A stretch of DNA of 64,000 nucleotides from a virus. The translations under genes and the position numbers were made by a program. The stretch lies in IMG/VR virus record IMGVR_UViG_3300027754_003437, positions 62,001 to 126,000 of that record; one strand, written 5' to 3'. The notes under the pieces were generated by a model, which worked only from the letters and a program-made list of their open reading frames with translations, made no database searches and was not told where the DNA came from. Positions within the stretch are counted from its first letter, which is position 1; each line of letters begins with the position of its first letter. Positions 1 to 6,379 of the stretch are shown piece by piece.

Positions 1-189
1 CTTAAACAACCACATAGACTGGCCAAACACCATGCCATGGATTGTGGCAACCCCGGTTGTTTTTTATGCGGTAACCCACGCAAGACACACAAGGATCGAC
101 TTACAACACAAGAAAAGCGACTGTTCCAAGATCTGGAAGAGATCAAAGATAGACACTTAAACGGATTATCAAAGCACCAAGATGAATAA
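1..189 (+). CDS. C-terminal part of a small Cys-rich hypothetical protein (cut by window edge)
   Basis: An open frame runs in from the left edge and stops with TAA at 187-189, giving 62 visible residues. It contains a CxxxxCxxC cluster (DCGNPGCFLCGNPR), which looks like a small metal-binding knuckle, followed by a basic, helix-forming tail (RLTTQEKRLFQDLEE). The last 8 bases overlap the start of the next gene, which indicates translational coupling. The family resembles small conserved proteins of unknown function found near housekeeping-type genes; no activity can be assigned. The start codon lies outside the window. Confidence 0.6.
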   Translation, partial: LKQPHRLAKHHAMDCGNPGCFLCGNPRKTHKDRLTTQEKRLFQDLEEIKDRHLNGLSKHQDE

Positions 190-190
190 C
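176..190 (+). repeat. 15-base direct repeat, copy 1 (start of the oxygenase gene)
   Basis: ACCAAGATGAATAAC at 176-190 recurs exactly at 840-854, 664 bases downstream. One mismatch is followed by TACA in both places. Each copy contains the ATG of the gene that follows it. The copies flank the oxygenase gene precisely and look like the footprint of an insertion. Confidence 0.85.
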
Positions 191-832
191 ATACAGACTG
201 GTAATGTGATCAAAATTAATTTGCCTGCACCGTCAATCGATTTGATCAATGCAGTACAAAGTTATGCTGATTCCTATGCGTGTGATCCAGATCACAAGCG
301 ATGGTTGGATGAGTTTCATGGTAATAAAATTAATTCTGTGCATCATTATTTTGGTAATCCAGATTTTTTAACACAACTGATCAAAGATGAGTTCCAATCG
401 TTTTTTCCTCGCCATGAAATTAGTGGTATGATAGGAATTATGAAAAACACACAAGATACGCCGGCATGCTTGCCGCCACATTGTGATCGTTCTAGAGCAA
501 TTGGTTTGAACTATTTTATAACTTTAGGTGGCAATGATGTAAAAACTGTATTTTACGATCGTGTTGAACCTATTGTTGGGGTGTCTACAAATATTCCTTA
601 CACTGAAATAAATTCTGTTGAACAATATGTATTCAAGCAAGATTGGTATTGTTACAACGTGAATCGTTGTCATAGTGTAGAAAATATAGAATCTACTAGA
701 TTATTCATAGCCATAAAATTGGTTAGATTAGATCTAGATCCTGATCAAGATAGCAGGGGTAATCTTTGTGATTTTGATTATACACTATCTGACTTTCAAG
801 TTGATTATCCGCATCTTTACATTAACATTTAA
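182..832 (+). CDS. 2-oxoglutarate/Fe(II)-dependent oxygenase-like protein
   Basis: 216 residues, the usual size for small phage 2OG-Fe(II) oxygenases. An HxD pair (H100, D102 in PPHCDRSRA), a distal histidine (H164 in NRCHSVEN) and a following arginine (R173 in STRLFIAI) are spaced like the iron-binding facial triad and the 2-oxoglutarate-binding Arg of the jelly-roll oxygenases. Such enzymes hydroxylate protein, nucleic acid or small-molecule substrates; the substrate here is unknown. The gene is visibly more AT-rich than rpoZ and the upstream gene. It sits between two copies of a 15-base repeat that include its own start, so it looks like a recent insertion. There is no good ribosome-binding site; translation may be coupled to the upstream gene, which it overlaps by 8 bases. 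A cupin-fold protein without oxygenase activity is the main alternative. Confidence 0.6.
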   Translation: MNNIQTGNVIKINLPAPSIDLINAVQSYADSYACDPDHKRWLDEFHGNKINSVHHYFGNPDFLTQLIKDEFQSFFPRHEISGMIGIMKNTQDTPACLPPHCDRSRAIGLNYFITLGGNDVKTVFYDRVEPIVGVSTNIPYTEINSVEQYVFKQDWYCYNVNRCHSVENIESTRLFIAIKLVRLDLDPDQDSRGNLCDFDYTLSDFQVDYPHLYINI

Positions 833-839
833 CCAAAGG

Positions 840-854
840 ACCAAGATGAATAAC
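840..854 (+). repeat. 15-base direct repeat, copy 2 (start of rpoZ)
   Basis: Second copy of ACCAAGATGAATAAC, immediately preceded here by an AAAGG Shine-Dalgarno sequence and containing the rpoZ ATG. It is identical to 176-190. The pair brackets the inserted oxygenase gene. Confidence 0.85.
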
Positions 855-1136
855 GTACAAAACATTCAAGACGCAATCAGATATGAATCAACACTGGGGC
901 TCAGCAATGAAGCCGCAGTTGAGGCAGTAGAAAACCGTTACGACCTAGTGCTGATTGGTGCTCGTCGTGCTAGAGAACTAGGCCGCGGCGACAAGCCAAA
1001 GATTGATGGTCCTAAACACAGTGCAGTAGTCACGGCTCTCAAAGAGATCGAACACCGGTTGATCGGTCGTGAGTATCTGTACAAGCAGTTGGACATCGAA
1101 CCACGTCGTCGCTTCAAGGAATATGGCGGATTCTGA
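846..1136 (+). CDS. rpoZ: RNA polymerase omega subunit homologue
   Basis: 96 residues, close to the length of bacterial omega. The conserved core is clear: ENRYDLVLIGARRARELGRG (about 29-48), a basic segment, then VVTALKEIEHRLIG (about 61-74), matching the NRFxLVxxAxxRARxL...ValrEI signature of RpoZ. Omega binds the beta-prime subunit and helps assemble and stabilise host RNA polymerase. A phage-encoded copy could replace or compete with host omega to alter promoter choice. The start at 846 is chosen over an upstream in-frame ATG at 768 because AAAGGA lies just before it and the omega alignment begins here. It overlaps the next gene by 14 bases. The family call is strong; the regulatory role is inference. 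Confidence 0.85.
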   Translation: MNNVQNIQDAIRYESTLGLSNEAAVEAVENRYDLVLIGARRARELGRGDKPKIDGPKHSAVVTALKEIEHRLIGREYLYKQLDIEPRRRFKEYGGF

Positions 1137-1599
1137 TCAGCCAAACTCAGCCAAGGGCCGTGAAAGTTTTGATGTCACCACTGGCAATACTCTAGTACAT
1201 TTTTTCAACAGAAATGTAACACCTTACGCTACCAGCACACTAGGTCCTACATTTGATCTTGTGCCTGTTGAGAAGCAAAAGGACTTGATGATCAACCATG
1301 CCAGGATGTATGCCCAGCAGGAATACGATCGCATAATGGAATTGGTCACAGTACTGCAACGCCAAGCGGATGACATTCGACGTAGACTGGATGTTACTGA
1401 TGCAGTATATGCCGCAGAATACAGTTTTCAGATCGTGATGGGTCATTGCTATTGGTTGGTATGGCACAAGAGGCATAACAAAAATCTACTGGTACTTACT
1501 GGACCCGACGATTGGAACACTGGCGTGCCAGAAGATTACCAGTACCTAATGCAGGTCAAGTACATGGGTGATCATACCTGGCAAGAAGTAATAACTTAG
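1123..1599 (+). CDS. DUF2452-like conserved protein
   Basis: 158 residues from the ATG at 1123, which follows AAGGA within the end of rpoZ; an upstream in-frame ATG at 1069 lies deep inside rpoZ and is less likely. The central block (LGPTFDLVPVEKQKDL, then HARMYAQQEYDRIMELV) and the C-terminal block (GHCYWLVW, LTGPDDW, GDHTWQEV) resemble the DUF2452 family, recognised here from memory. Members are small soluble proteins of unknown function found in bacteria and some eukaryotes. The long helix at about 65-105 may form a coiled coil. Overlap with rpoZ implies co-translation. Function unknown. Confidence 0.65.
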   Translation: MADSDQPNSAKGRESFDVTTGNTLVHFFNRNVTPYATSTLGPTFDLVPVEKQKDLMINHARMYAQQEYDRIMELVTVLQRQADDIRRRLDVTDAVYAAEYSFQIVMGHCYWLVWHKRHNKNLLVLTGPDDWNTGVPEDYQYLMQVKYMGDHTWQEVIT

Positions 1600-1605
1600 T
1601 ACTAC

Positions 1606-1634
1606 TTGACCAGATATTCCCAAAATGCTATAAT
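1606..1634 (+). promoter_or_regulatory. Sigma-70-type promoter P1 (TTGACC-17-TATAAT)
   Basis: TTGACC at 1606-1611, a 17-base spacer and TATAAT at 1629-1634. It lies in the short gap between the DUF2452-like gene and the metallophosphoesterase. It is preceded by TTAGTACTAC, a motif that recurs near two other promoter regions. It is one of five near-identical promoters in the window. Confidence 0.85.
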
Positions 1635-1659
1635 TAACAATTACAGAAAGGAGCACAAG

Positions 1660-2265
1660 ATGCCAGCAGTATTTTTAGTCAGTGACACACACTTCGGACA
1701 CGCCGGCGTCTGTCACTTCACACACCCTGACGATCCTGAAGTGAAATTACGGCCATGGACTGATCCTGCCGAGATGGACGAGGCCATGATCAAAAACTGG
1801 AACGATCGTGTTCGTCCAAACGACAAGGTGTATCACTTGGGTGATGTTGTTATCAACCGCAAGGCCTTGAAGACATTGGCCAGGTTGAACGGGGACAAAG
1901 TATTGATCCGTGGCAATCACGACATCTTCCGTGATGACGAGTACCGCGAATACTTTCGTGAGTTACGTGCATACCATGTGATGAACGGAATGATCTTGAG
2001 TCATATCCCTGTGCATGAGGCTTCATTGGGCCGCTTTGGTGTAAACATACACGGACACTTGCATGCCAGTCGTGTGAAGAAGGCACGTGGTGTTGATGCC
2101 AAGGCCGGAACTGTATTATACGGCAATGAGATTGACTCTCGCTATCATTGTGTATGCGTGGAGCAGACAGACTTTGCACCAATCTTGTTGGAAGATGTAT
2201 ATAAACGCATCGAAGCAGAAGGTGGTGTATTAGGGTTTAAGAGCGGTAACGGACCCACTATGTAA
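1660..2265 (+). CDS. Calcineurin-like metallophosphoesterase
   Basis: 201 residues. All metal-binding motifs of the family appear in order: SDTHFGH (D9, H11) near the N-terminus, HLGDVV, RGNHD, LSHIP and GHLH. These are hallmarks of two-metal phosphodiesterases and phosphatases acting on nucleotides, RNA or protein phosphates. The substrate is not readable from sequence; phage members are often annotated only as metallophosphoesterase. The ATG at 1660 follows a strong AAAGGAG at 1647-1653 and begins directly at the conserved fold; an upstream in-frame ATG at 1606 overlaps the promoter and is rejected. The gene has its own promoter (1606-1634) and a clear terminator (2290-2318), so it is a monocistronic unit. 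Confidence 0.85.
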   Translation: MPAVFLVSDTHFGHAGVCHFTHPDDPEVKLRPWTDPAEMDEAMIKNWNDRVRPNDKVYHLGDVVINRKALKTLARLNGDKVLIRGNHDIFRDDEYREYFRELRAYHVMNGMILSHIPVHEASLGRFGVNIHGHLHASRVKKARGVDAKAGTVLYGNEIDSRYHCVCVEQTDFAPILLEDVYKRIEAEGGVLGFKSGNGPTM

Positions 2266-2289
2266 AAAGTAATACTTTAGTACTACCAA

Positions 2290-2318
2290 AGCCCTACTGC
2301 GTGTAGGGCTTTTTTTTG
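2290..2318 (+). terminator. Rho-independent terminator after the metallophosphoesterase gene
   Basis: AGCCCTAC (2290-2297), loop TGCGT, GTAGGGCT (2303-2310) form a perfect 8-bp stem followed by a run of eight or more T. Only a few bases separate it from the next promoter at 2321. Confidence 0.9.
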
Positions 2319-2320
2319 AC

Positions 2321-2349
2321 TTGACCAAATATTCAAGATCGGTTATAAT
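2321..2349 (+). promoter_or_regulatory. Sigma-70-type promoter P2 (TTGACC-17-TATAAT), leaderless geometry
   Basis: TTGACC at 2321-2326 and TATAAT at 2344-2349 with a 17-base spacer. The next ATG is at 2356, six bases after the -10 box, so the expected transcription start falls on or next to the start codon. Confidence 0.85.
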
Positions 2350-2355
2350 CATAAC

Positions 2356-2589
2356 ATGAAATTAGAAATTAACGAAATACTACAGTGGACCGGGGCAGTG
2401 TTTATCATTGCAGGCCACAGTCTCAACGCCGTGGGCCCTGCGGCCTACCCTTGGAACATTCTTGCATTTTTCCTGGGAACTATACTGTTCATGGCATGGT
2501 CAATCCGTGTTGCAAATCGCCCACAGTTACTGGTAAACATTGTTGCACTGGCAATCGGGCTCACAGGACTAGTCAAAGCAATTGGTTGA
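2356..2589 (+). CDS. Small membrane protein, unknown function
   Basis: 77 residues, strongly hydrophobic. Likely membrane segments lie at about 10-26, 34-50 (NILAFFLGTILFMAWSI) and 58-76 (LLVNIVALAIGLTGLVKAIG), giving a small two- or three-pass inner-membrane protein. No Shine-Dalgarno sequence precedes the ATG. The -10 box of P2 ends only six bases upstream, so the mRNA is probably leaderless. The stop codon TGA at 2587-2589 lies inside the -35 box of the next promoter (2586-2591). No family recognised; holin-like or host-membrane-remodelling roles are possible but unsupported. Confidence 0.65.
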   Translation: MKLEINEILQWTGAVFIIAGHSLNAVGPAAYPWNILAFFLGTILFMAWSIRVANRPQLLVNIVALAIGLTGLVKAIG

Positions 2590-2614
2590 CCGATAATTAC
2601 CGATTTGCTATAAT
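2586..2614 (+). promoter_or_regulatory. Sigma-70-type promoter P3 (TTGACC-17-TATAAT)
   Basis: TTGACC at 2586-2591, 17-base spacer, TATAAT at 2609-2614. The downstream ATACACATACA is nearly the same as that of P5. The -35 box overlaps the stop codon of the small membrane protein gene. Confidence 0.85.
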
Positions 2615-2644
2615 ATACACATACAGACACAAAAGGAGCCTAAA

Positions 2645-2917
2645 TTGAAACAACTGACTGAAAGCCAAAAACGTGAAGTTCGCATGTATGGTGTTACCGA
2701 AGTCGAACTTCGCGAGAGTGTGGAACGTAGCATCACATTTCGTACGTCAGGACCTGCCATGATGGTAGCCGGGCTAATGAGCGATAGCCAAGAGATGGTG
2801 GCTTATGGTCCTCACAACAGCGACAACCTTGCTAACATCTTGGAAGACCAGCGTTTGACTCTGAACCGTGCAAAATTTATTTTATTCACTTACATCATGG
2901 ACAGGGAGACAGCATGA
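2645..2917 (+). CDS. Hypothetical protein with TTG start
   Basis: 90 residues. The TTG at 2645 is preferred because AAAAGGAG ends seven bases before it and the P3 promoter lies just upstream; no ATG is better placed. The protein is soluble and charged (LTESQKREVRMYGVTEVELRE at the N-terminus, split here only for reference to residues 2-20). Its middle resembles a small sensor-like or HTH-associated fold, but no family is recognised. It overlaps the next short gene by 4 bases (ATGA). Similar small proteins of unknown function are common in T4-like early regions. Confidence 0.65.
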   Translation: MKQLTESQKREVRMYGVTEVELRESVERSITFRTSGPAMMVAGLMSDSQEMVAYGPHNSDNLANILEDQRLTLNRAKFILFTYIMDRETA

Positions 2918-3084
2918 GCAGAATGAGCGAACTTGATTTGGATATCCGGTACTTGCTGGAGAAGGGCCGGACTGCAATGGACATTGCCCGTGAACTTGAA
3001 ATCCCAGTATCTTGGGTTTACGAGAAGCCAGAGGCACAAGAACCTGAAGAAGTTCTCAGCCCTTTTACAACAATAAACAGTTGA
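2914..3084 (+). CDS. Small hypothetical protein with helix-turn-helix-like segment
   Basis: 56 residues, starting at the ATG inside the ATGA overlap with the preceding gene and ending with TGA at 3082-3084. Residues about 20-37 (TAMDIARELEIPVSWVYE) read like a helix-turn-helix recognition pair of the kind that recognises DNA in small regulators; the tail is acidic and Pro-rich. Coupling, codon use and lack of any other gene in this stretch support it. The stop codon overlaps the -35 box of P4, as seen also at P3. DNA binding is inference. Confidence 0.6.
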   Translation: MSRMSELDLDIRYLLEKGRTAMDIARELEIPVSWVYEKPEAQEPEEVLSPFTTINS

Positions 3085-3109
3085 CCACAAAATCAACATC
3101 TGCTACAAT
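3081..3109 (+). promoter_or_regulatory. Sigma-70-type promoter P4 (TTGACC-17-TACAAT)
   Basis: TTGACC at 3081-3086, 17-base spacer, TACAAT at 3104-3109. It lies just ahead of the MoxR-type ATPase gene. Confidence 0.8.
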
Positions 3110-3139
3110 ATAGACTTATTAACTTGAAAGGCACAGCCC

Positions 3140-4222
3140 ATGTCAGAATCCCGCACCGTTACCGCGCTTCAAGCAAAAAAATCTTTGCTCAAAGCATTCA
3201 AAGTAAAACGTCCTTTGTTCTTGTGGGGTCCTCCCGGCATTGGCAAGAGTGAACTGGTTGAAGGCATTGCCCGGGAACTTGGTGGCTTGATGATTGACCT
3301 GCGCCTGGGTCAGATGGAACCCACAGACATCCGTGGTATTCCGTTCTACAACAAGGACATTGGCAAGATGGATTGGGCTCCTCCTGTGGAACTGCCCGAT
3401 GAAGAAATGTCCAAGGACTACCCTATTGTAATTTTGTTCTTGGATGAACTTAACAGTGCCGCACCGTCTGTCCAGAGTGCCGCTTATCAACTTATTTTGA
3501 ATCGACGCATTGGCAAGTATAAATTACCCGACAATGTTGTGATGGTTGCCGCAGGTAACCGTGAAAGCGACAAAGGCGTTACTTATAGAATGCCGACTCC
3601 GCTGGCAAACCGTTTCATCCACCAAGAGATGAAAGTGGACTTTGCATCATGGCAAGAGTGGGCGGTGAACAACCGTATCCACAAGGACGTGGTCGGTTAC
3701 TTGAGTTTTGCCAAGCAAGACTTGTACGACTTTGATGCCAAGAGTGCCAGCCGTGCATTTGCTACACCACGTTCGTGGACCTTTGTGAGCCAGTTACTTG
3801 ACGAAGGCGATGACGACGACACCATAATGAACTTGATTGCAGGTACTGTGGGTGAAGGGTTGGCAGTGAAGTTTATGGCCCATAAAAAGGTTGCCGGCCG
3901 CATGCCTAACCCTACAGACATCTTGAACGGCAAAGTCAAAGACTTGAATGTCAAAGAAGTGTCAGCCATGTACAGCCTGGTAATCTCCATGTGCTATGAG
4001 TTGAAGGGTGCAGTGGAGAACAAAGTGGAAGACAAAAAGTTCCATGAGATGGCCGATAACTTCCTGGGCTACATGATGAAGAACTTTGAGACAGAGTTGA
4101 CTGTGATGGGTGCTCGTATTGCATTGACCACATACGACTTGCCCTTCCTCCCAACCAAGTTGAAGAACTTTGACGAGTTTCACCAACGCTTTGGCAAGTA
4201 CATCTTGCAGGCGTCGGCCTAA
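3140..4222 (+). CDS. MoxR-type AAA+ ATPase
   Basis: 360 residues, typical for the family. Walker A GPPGIGKS is at 30-37, Walker B ILFLDEL at about 98-104, sensor-1 asparagine in AAGNRES (N140), and an arginine-finger-like PLANRF at about 154-159. MoxR ATPases act as chaperones that mature or activate partner proteins, usually a VWA-domain protein encoded next to them. Here that partner is the metallopeptidase-like/VWA protein at 4690-5964, two genes downstream. The gene has its own promoter (P4), an AAAGG ribosome-binding site and a terminator-like structure after it. Such pairs occur in other large phages; the client is unknown. Confidence 0.85.
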   Translation: MSESRTVTALQAKKSLLKAFKVKRPLFLWGPPGIGKSELVEGIARELGGLMIDLRLGQMEPTDIRGIPFYNKDIGKMDWAPPVELPDEEMSKDYPIVILFLDELNSAAPSVQSAAYQLILNRRIGKYKLPDNVVMVAAGNRESDKGVTYRMPTPLANRFIHQEMKVDFASWQEWAVNNRIHKDVVGYLSFAKQDLYDFDAKSASRAFATPRSWTFVSQLLDEGDDDDTIMNLIAGTVGEGLAVKFMAHKKVAGRMPNPTDILNGKVKDLNVKEVSAMYSLVISMCYELKGAVENKVEDKKFHEMADNFLGYMMKNFETELTVMGARIALTTYDLPFLPTKLKNFDEFHQRFGKYILQASA

Positions 4223-4226
4223 GTTT

Positions 4227-4280
4227 AAGGGGTCGTGTGGATTAAATACACGGGCTGTGGACACATGGCCCCTTTTCTTC
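4227..4280 (+). terminator. Probable terminator with nested hairpin after the MoxR gene
   Basis: AAGGGGTC (4227-4234) pairs with GGCCCCTT (4267-4274), with one G-U pair, and is followed by TTCTTCT. The long loop holds a second hairpin (CGTGT with ACACG). It is the only structure between this gene and the next. Confidence 0.6.
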
Positions 4281-4287
4281 TCCAGGT

Positions 4288-4617
4288 ATGAAATACAAAG
4301 TTATAAAATTAGATGCAAGGTACAGTCATCATACCGCCTACCAGTACATGATTGAGTTTTCAAAAGGACACTGGATTGGCACAGGAGTGTTGAGTTTTGA
4401 TCGTGCCCGACGTTGGTTCACCACAACCTATGGATGGGGTCAAGACGTGGAAGTTCGAAGTGAACTGCTTCGTACCCGACAACATCATGAGGAAGAATTT
4501 GAGCCGGATGACATCAACTCCACTTGGTCCTTCAGTGCCAAATACAATGACTACCGAATCTATGTTGCAACAGACAAAGAACTCAGTTGGTTCTTGTTGA
4601 GTCACCCTGTGTCATAG
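4288..4617 (+). CDS. Hypothetical protein, 109 residues
   Basis: 109 residues with a compact alternating pattern of aromatic and charged residues (GHWIGTGVLSFDRARRWF). It suggests a small alpha/beta fold in which an F-D-R-A-R-R-W-F segment mimics a helix packing on strands. No motif of a known enzyme is visible. It starts at the ATG at 4288, directly after the terminator-like structure and a CCAGG sequence. The gene sits between the MoxR and VWA genes, which could make it an accessory to that pair, or an unrelated insertion. No recognised family. Confidence 0.6.
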   Translation: MKYKVIKLDARYSHHTAYQYMIEFSKGHWIGTGVLSFDRARRWFTTTYGWGQDVEVRSELLRTRQHHEEEFEPDDINSTWSFSAKYNDYRIYVATDKELSWFLLSHPVS

Positions 4618-4631
4618 TACCCAAGTACTAC

Positions 4632-4660
4632 TTGACCAATAAATCGTGATCTGTTATAAT
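4632..4660 (+). promoter_or_regulatory. Sigma-70-type promoter P5 (TTGACC-17-TATAAT)
   Basis: TTGACC at 4632-4637, 17-base spacer, TATAAT at 4655-4660, followed by ATACACATAAA as at P3. It is preceded by AAGTACTAC, as P1 is by TAGTACTAC. Confidence 0.85.
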
Positions 4661-4689
4661 ATACACATAAACAACAAAAGGAACAGCCC

Positions 4690-5964
4690 GTGACTACCGC
4701 TACTACTACTAACAAAAAAGAGTCTGATAAGTTCAAAGATCTTATTGGACCCATGGACCCAAAACTCGACAAAATTGTGCGTGAAATGTTGATCACTGCC
4801 CGTGTGGGCCTGTTGCTCAAGGCTTCATTCTTTGGCAATCTTGCTACTCGTTTGAAACTGGTAAACGCAGACGAGTGGTGTGCCACTGCCGCAACAGACG
4901 GCAGAAACTTCTATTACAATAGCCGCTTTATTAAAATGCTCAAGCCCAAAGAGATTGAATTCTTGTTTGGACACGAGGTCCTGCATTGTGTTTATGATCA
5001 CTTTGGACGTCGCGGCAATCGCGACCCACAGTTGTTTAATATTGCCAATGACTTTGCTGTCAACCAAGATTTGGTCAAACACAAGGTAGGTGAGATGATT
5101 ACCACAGTGCCTTGCCTGTTTGATCGCAAGTATGACGGCATGAGTTCAGAAGAAATCTACGACCAGTTGTACGAGAAAGCAGAAAAGATCAACATCAGTG
5201 ACTTGTTGGACAAGATGATTGACGAGCACATGGATGGTGAGGGCGATCCTGCTGATGGTGGCGATGGCGACCAAGAAGGCAAAGGTCGTCCTAAACTAAC
5301 ACCTGAAGAGCGCCAACAAATCCGCGACGAGATCAAAGAAGCCATGTTGGCGGCAGCCGCTACAGTGGATGGTGCAGGCAATATCCCAGCAGGTGTCAAG
5401 CGTCTTATACAAGACATGACCGAGCCCAAGATGAACTGGCGTGAATTGTTGCGTATGCAATTGGAATCCACCATCAAGAGTGACTACACCTGGATGCGAG
5501 CCAGCCGTAAAGGTTGGCACATGGATGCGGTCATGCCCGGTATGAAACTGGATCCCATGATTGATATTGCTATTGCACTGGACGCTTCGGGCTCAATCTC
5601 AGAAAAGATGTTGAAGGACTTCTTGGGTGAGATCCAAGGTATTATGGACTCGTTCCCTGCATATCGTATTCATGTTATCACGTTTGATACTGATGCATAC
5701 AACCCTGCACAATACGACTCAGACAACCTGGAGGACATCTGCGACTACGAAGTAACAGGTGGCGGTGGCACTGACTTTGATTGTATCTTCAAGTATTTGA
5801 AGGACAATGAAATTGAACCCAAGCGACTGGTTGTGTTCACAGACGGCTACCCTTTTGGTTCATGGGGCGATGAGAACTATGCAGATACTGTTTGGATCTT
5901 GCATGGTACCACAACCATTGAACCACCTTGGGGTCAATATGCTTACTATGACGAGGCTGAGTAA
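4690..5964 (+). CDS. Metallopeptidase-like/VWA-domain protein (MoxR partner)
   Basis: 424 residues from a GTG start preceded by AAAGGAA. The N-terminal half has an HExxH site (HEVLH, 95-99) with NIANDFAVN downstream, as in the DUF2201-type putative metallopeptidase domain. Residues about 175-220 form an acidic, Gly-rich linker. The C-terminal half is VWA-like with a MIDAS motif (DASGS, 298-302), a conserved threonine in GGGGTDF and a later FTDG. Family knowledge places such proteins with MoxR AAA+ ATPases, here at 3140-4222. Whether it cleaves proteins or acts as a metal-dependent adaptor cannot be read from sequence. It has its own promoter, P5, and leads a long chain of overlapping small genes. 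Confidence 0.8.
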   Translation: MTTATTTNKKESDKFKDLIGPMDPKLDKIVREMLITARVGLLLKASFFGNLATRLKLVNADEWCATAATDGRNFYYNSRFIKMLKPKEIEFLFGHEVLHCVYDHFGRRGNRDPQLFNIANDFAVNQDLVKHKVGEMITTVPCLFDRKYDGMSSEEIYDQLYEKAEKINISDLLDKMIDEHMDGEGDPADGGDGDQEGKGRPKLTPEERQQIRDEIKEAMLAAAATVDGAGNIPAGVKRLIQDMTEPKMNWRELLRMQLESTIKSDYTWMRASRKGWHMDAVMPGMKLDPMIDIAIALDASGSISEKMLKDFLGEIQGIMDSFPAYRIHVITFDTDAYNPAQYDSDNLEDICDYEVTGGGGTDFDCIFKYLKDNEIEPKRLVVFTDGYPFGSWGDENYADTVWILHGTTTIEPPWGQYAYYDEAE

Positions 5965-6194
5965 TGAACCAACGCATAGAAAAATTTGCACGTGAGTGCG
6001 GTGCCTGGAATCAAGTGTATGGCAACAGAACATTCATGATTGACGAGCACTTTGATATTGAGAAATTCGCCCGATTGATTGTGCAAGAATGTGCTGAGAT
6101 TTCCGATACGGAGAGATCCAATTCAGTTGGTTGTGGATATATTACCAAAACAAACGGCATGAGAATTAAAGAACATTTTGGACTTGAACCATGA
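5964..6194 (+). CDS. Small conserved phage protein, tandem paralogue A
   Basis: 76 residues, starting at the ATG that overlaps the stop of the VWA gene (TAATG). The block EKFARLIVQECAEISDTE (about 30-47), followed by a Gly/Lys-rich end with KEHFG, is typical of short phage proteins of unknown role. Its last 36 residues are nearly identical to those of the gene at 6363-6587, so the two arose by tandem duplication. It overlaps the next gene by 4 bases (ATGA). No activity is suggested by the sequence. Confidence 0.65.
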   Translation: MNQRIEKFARECGAWNQVYGNRTFMIDEHFDIEKFARLIVQECAEISDTERSNSVGCGYITKTNGMRIKEHFGLEP

Positions 6195-6379
6195 CCGAAC
6201 TTGAAACTGCACTGAAAAATCACAACTGGAGTTTGGACGGATATACGACTCGACCCGGCATAGACCGATTGATGAAAGAAAATCCTGACACAGGCCAAGC
6301 ACTATGGGAACAATATTGTCCGTGGAGTGAGACCAATGGTGGATATATCAAATGGAGTCAACATGCACGAACTAACTAA
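6191..6379 (+). CDS. Small hypothetical protein between the two paralogues
   Basis: 62 residues, acidic and aromatic (LETALKNHNWSLDGYTTRPG, ALWEQYCPWSETNGGYIKWS). It begins at an ATGA overlap with the upstream paralogue and overlaps the downstream paralogue by 17 bases, so it is translated as part of the same chain. It resembles neither neighbour. No family is recognised. It may be original to the region or may have come in with the duplication event. Confidence 0.6.
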   Translation: MTELETALKNHNWSLDGYTTRPGIDRLMKENPDTGQALWEQYCPWSETNGGYIKWSQHARTN

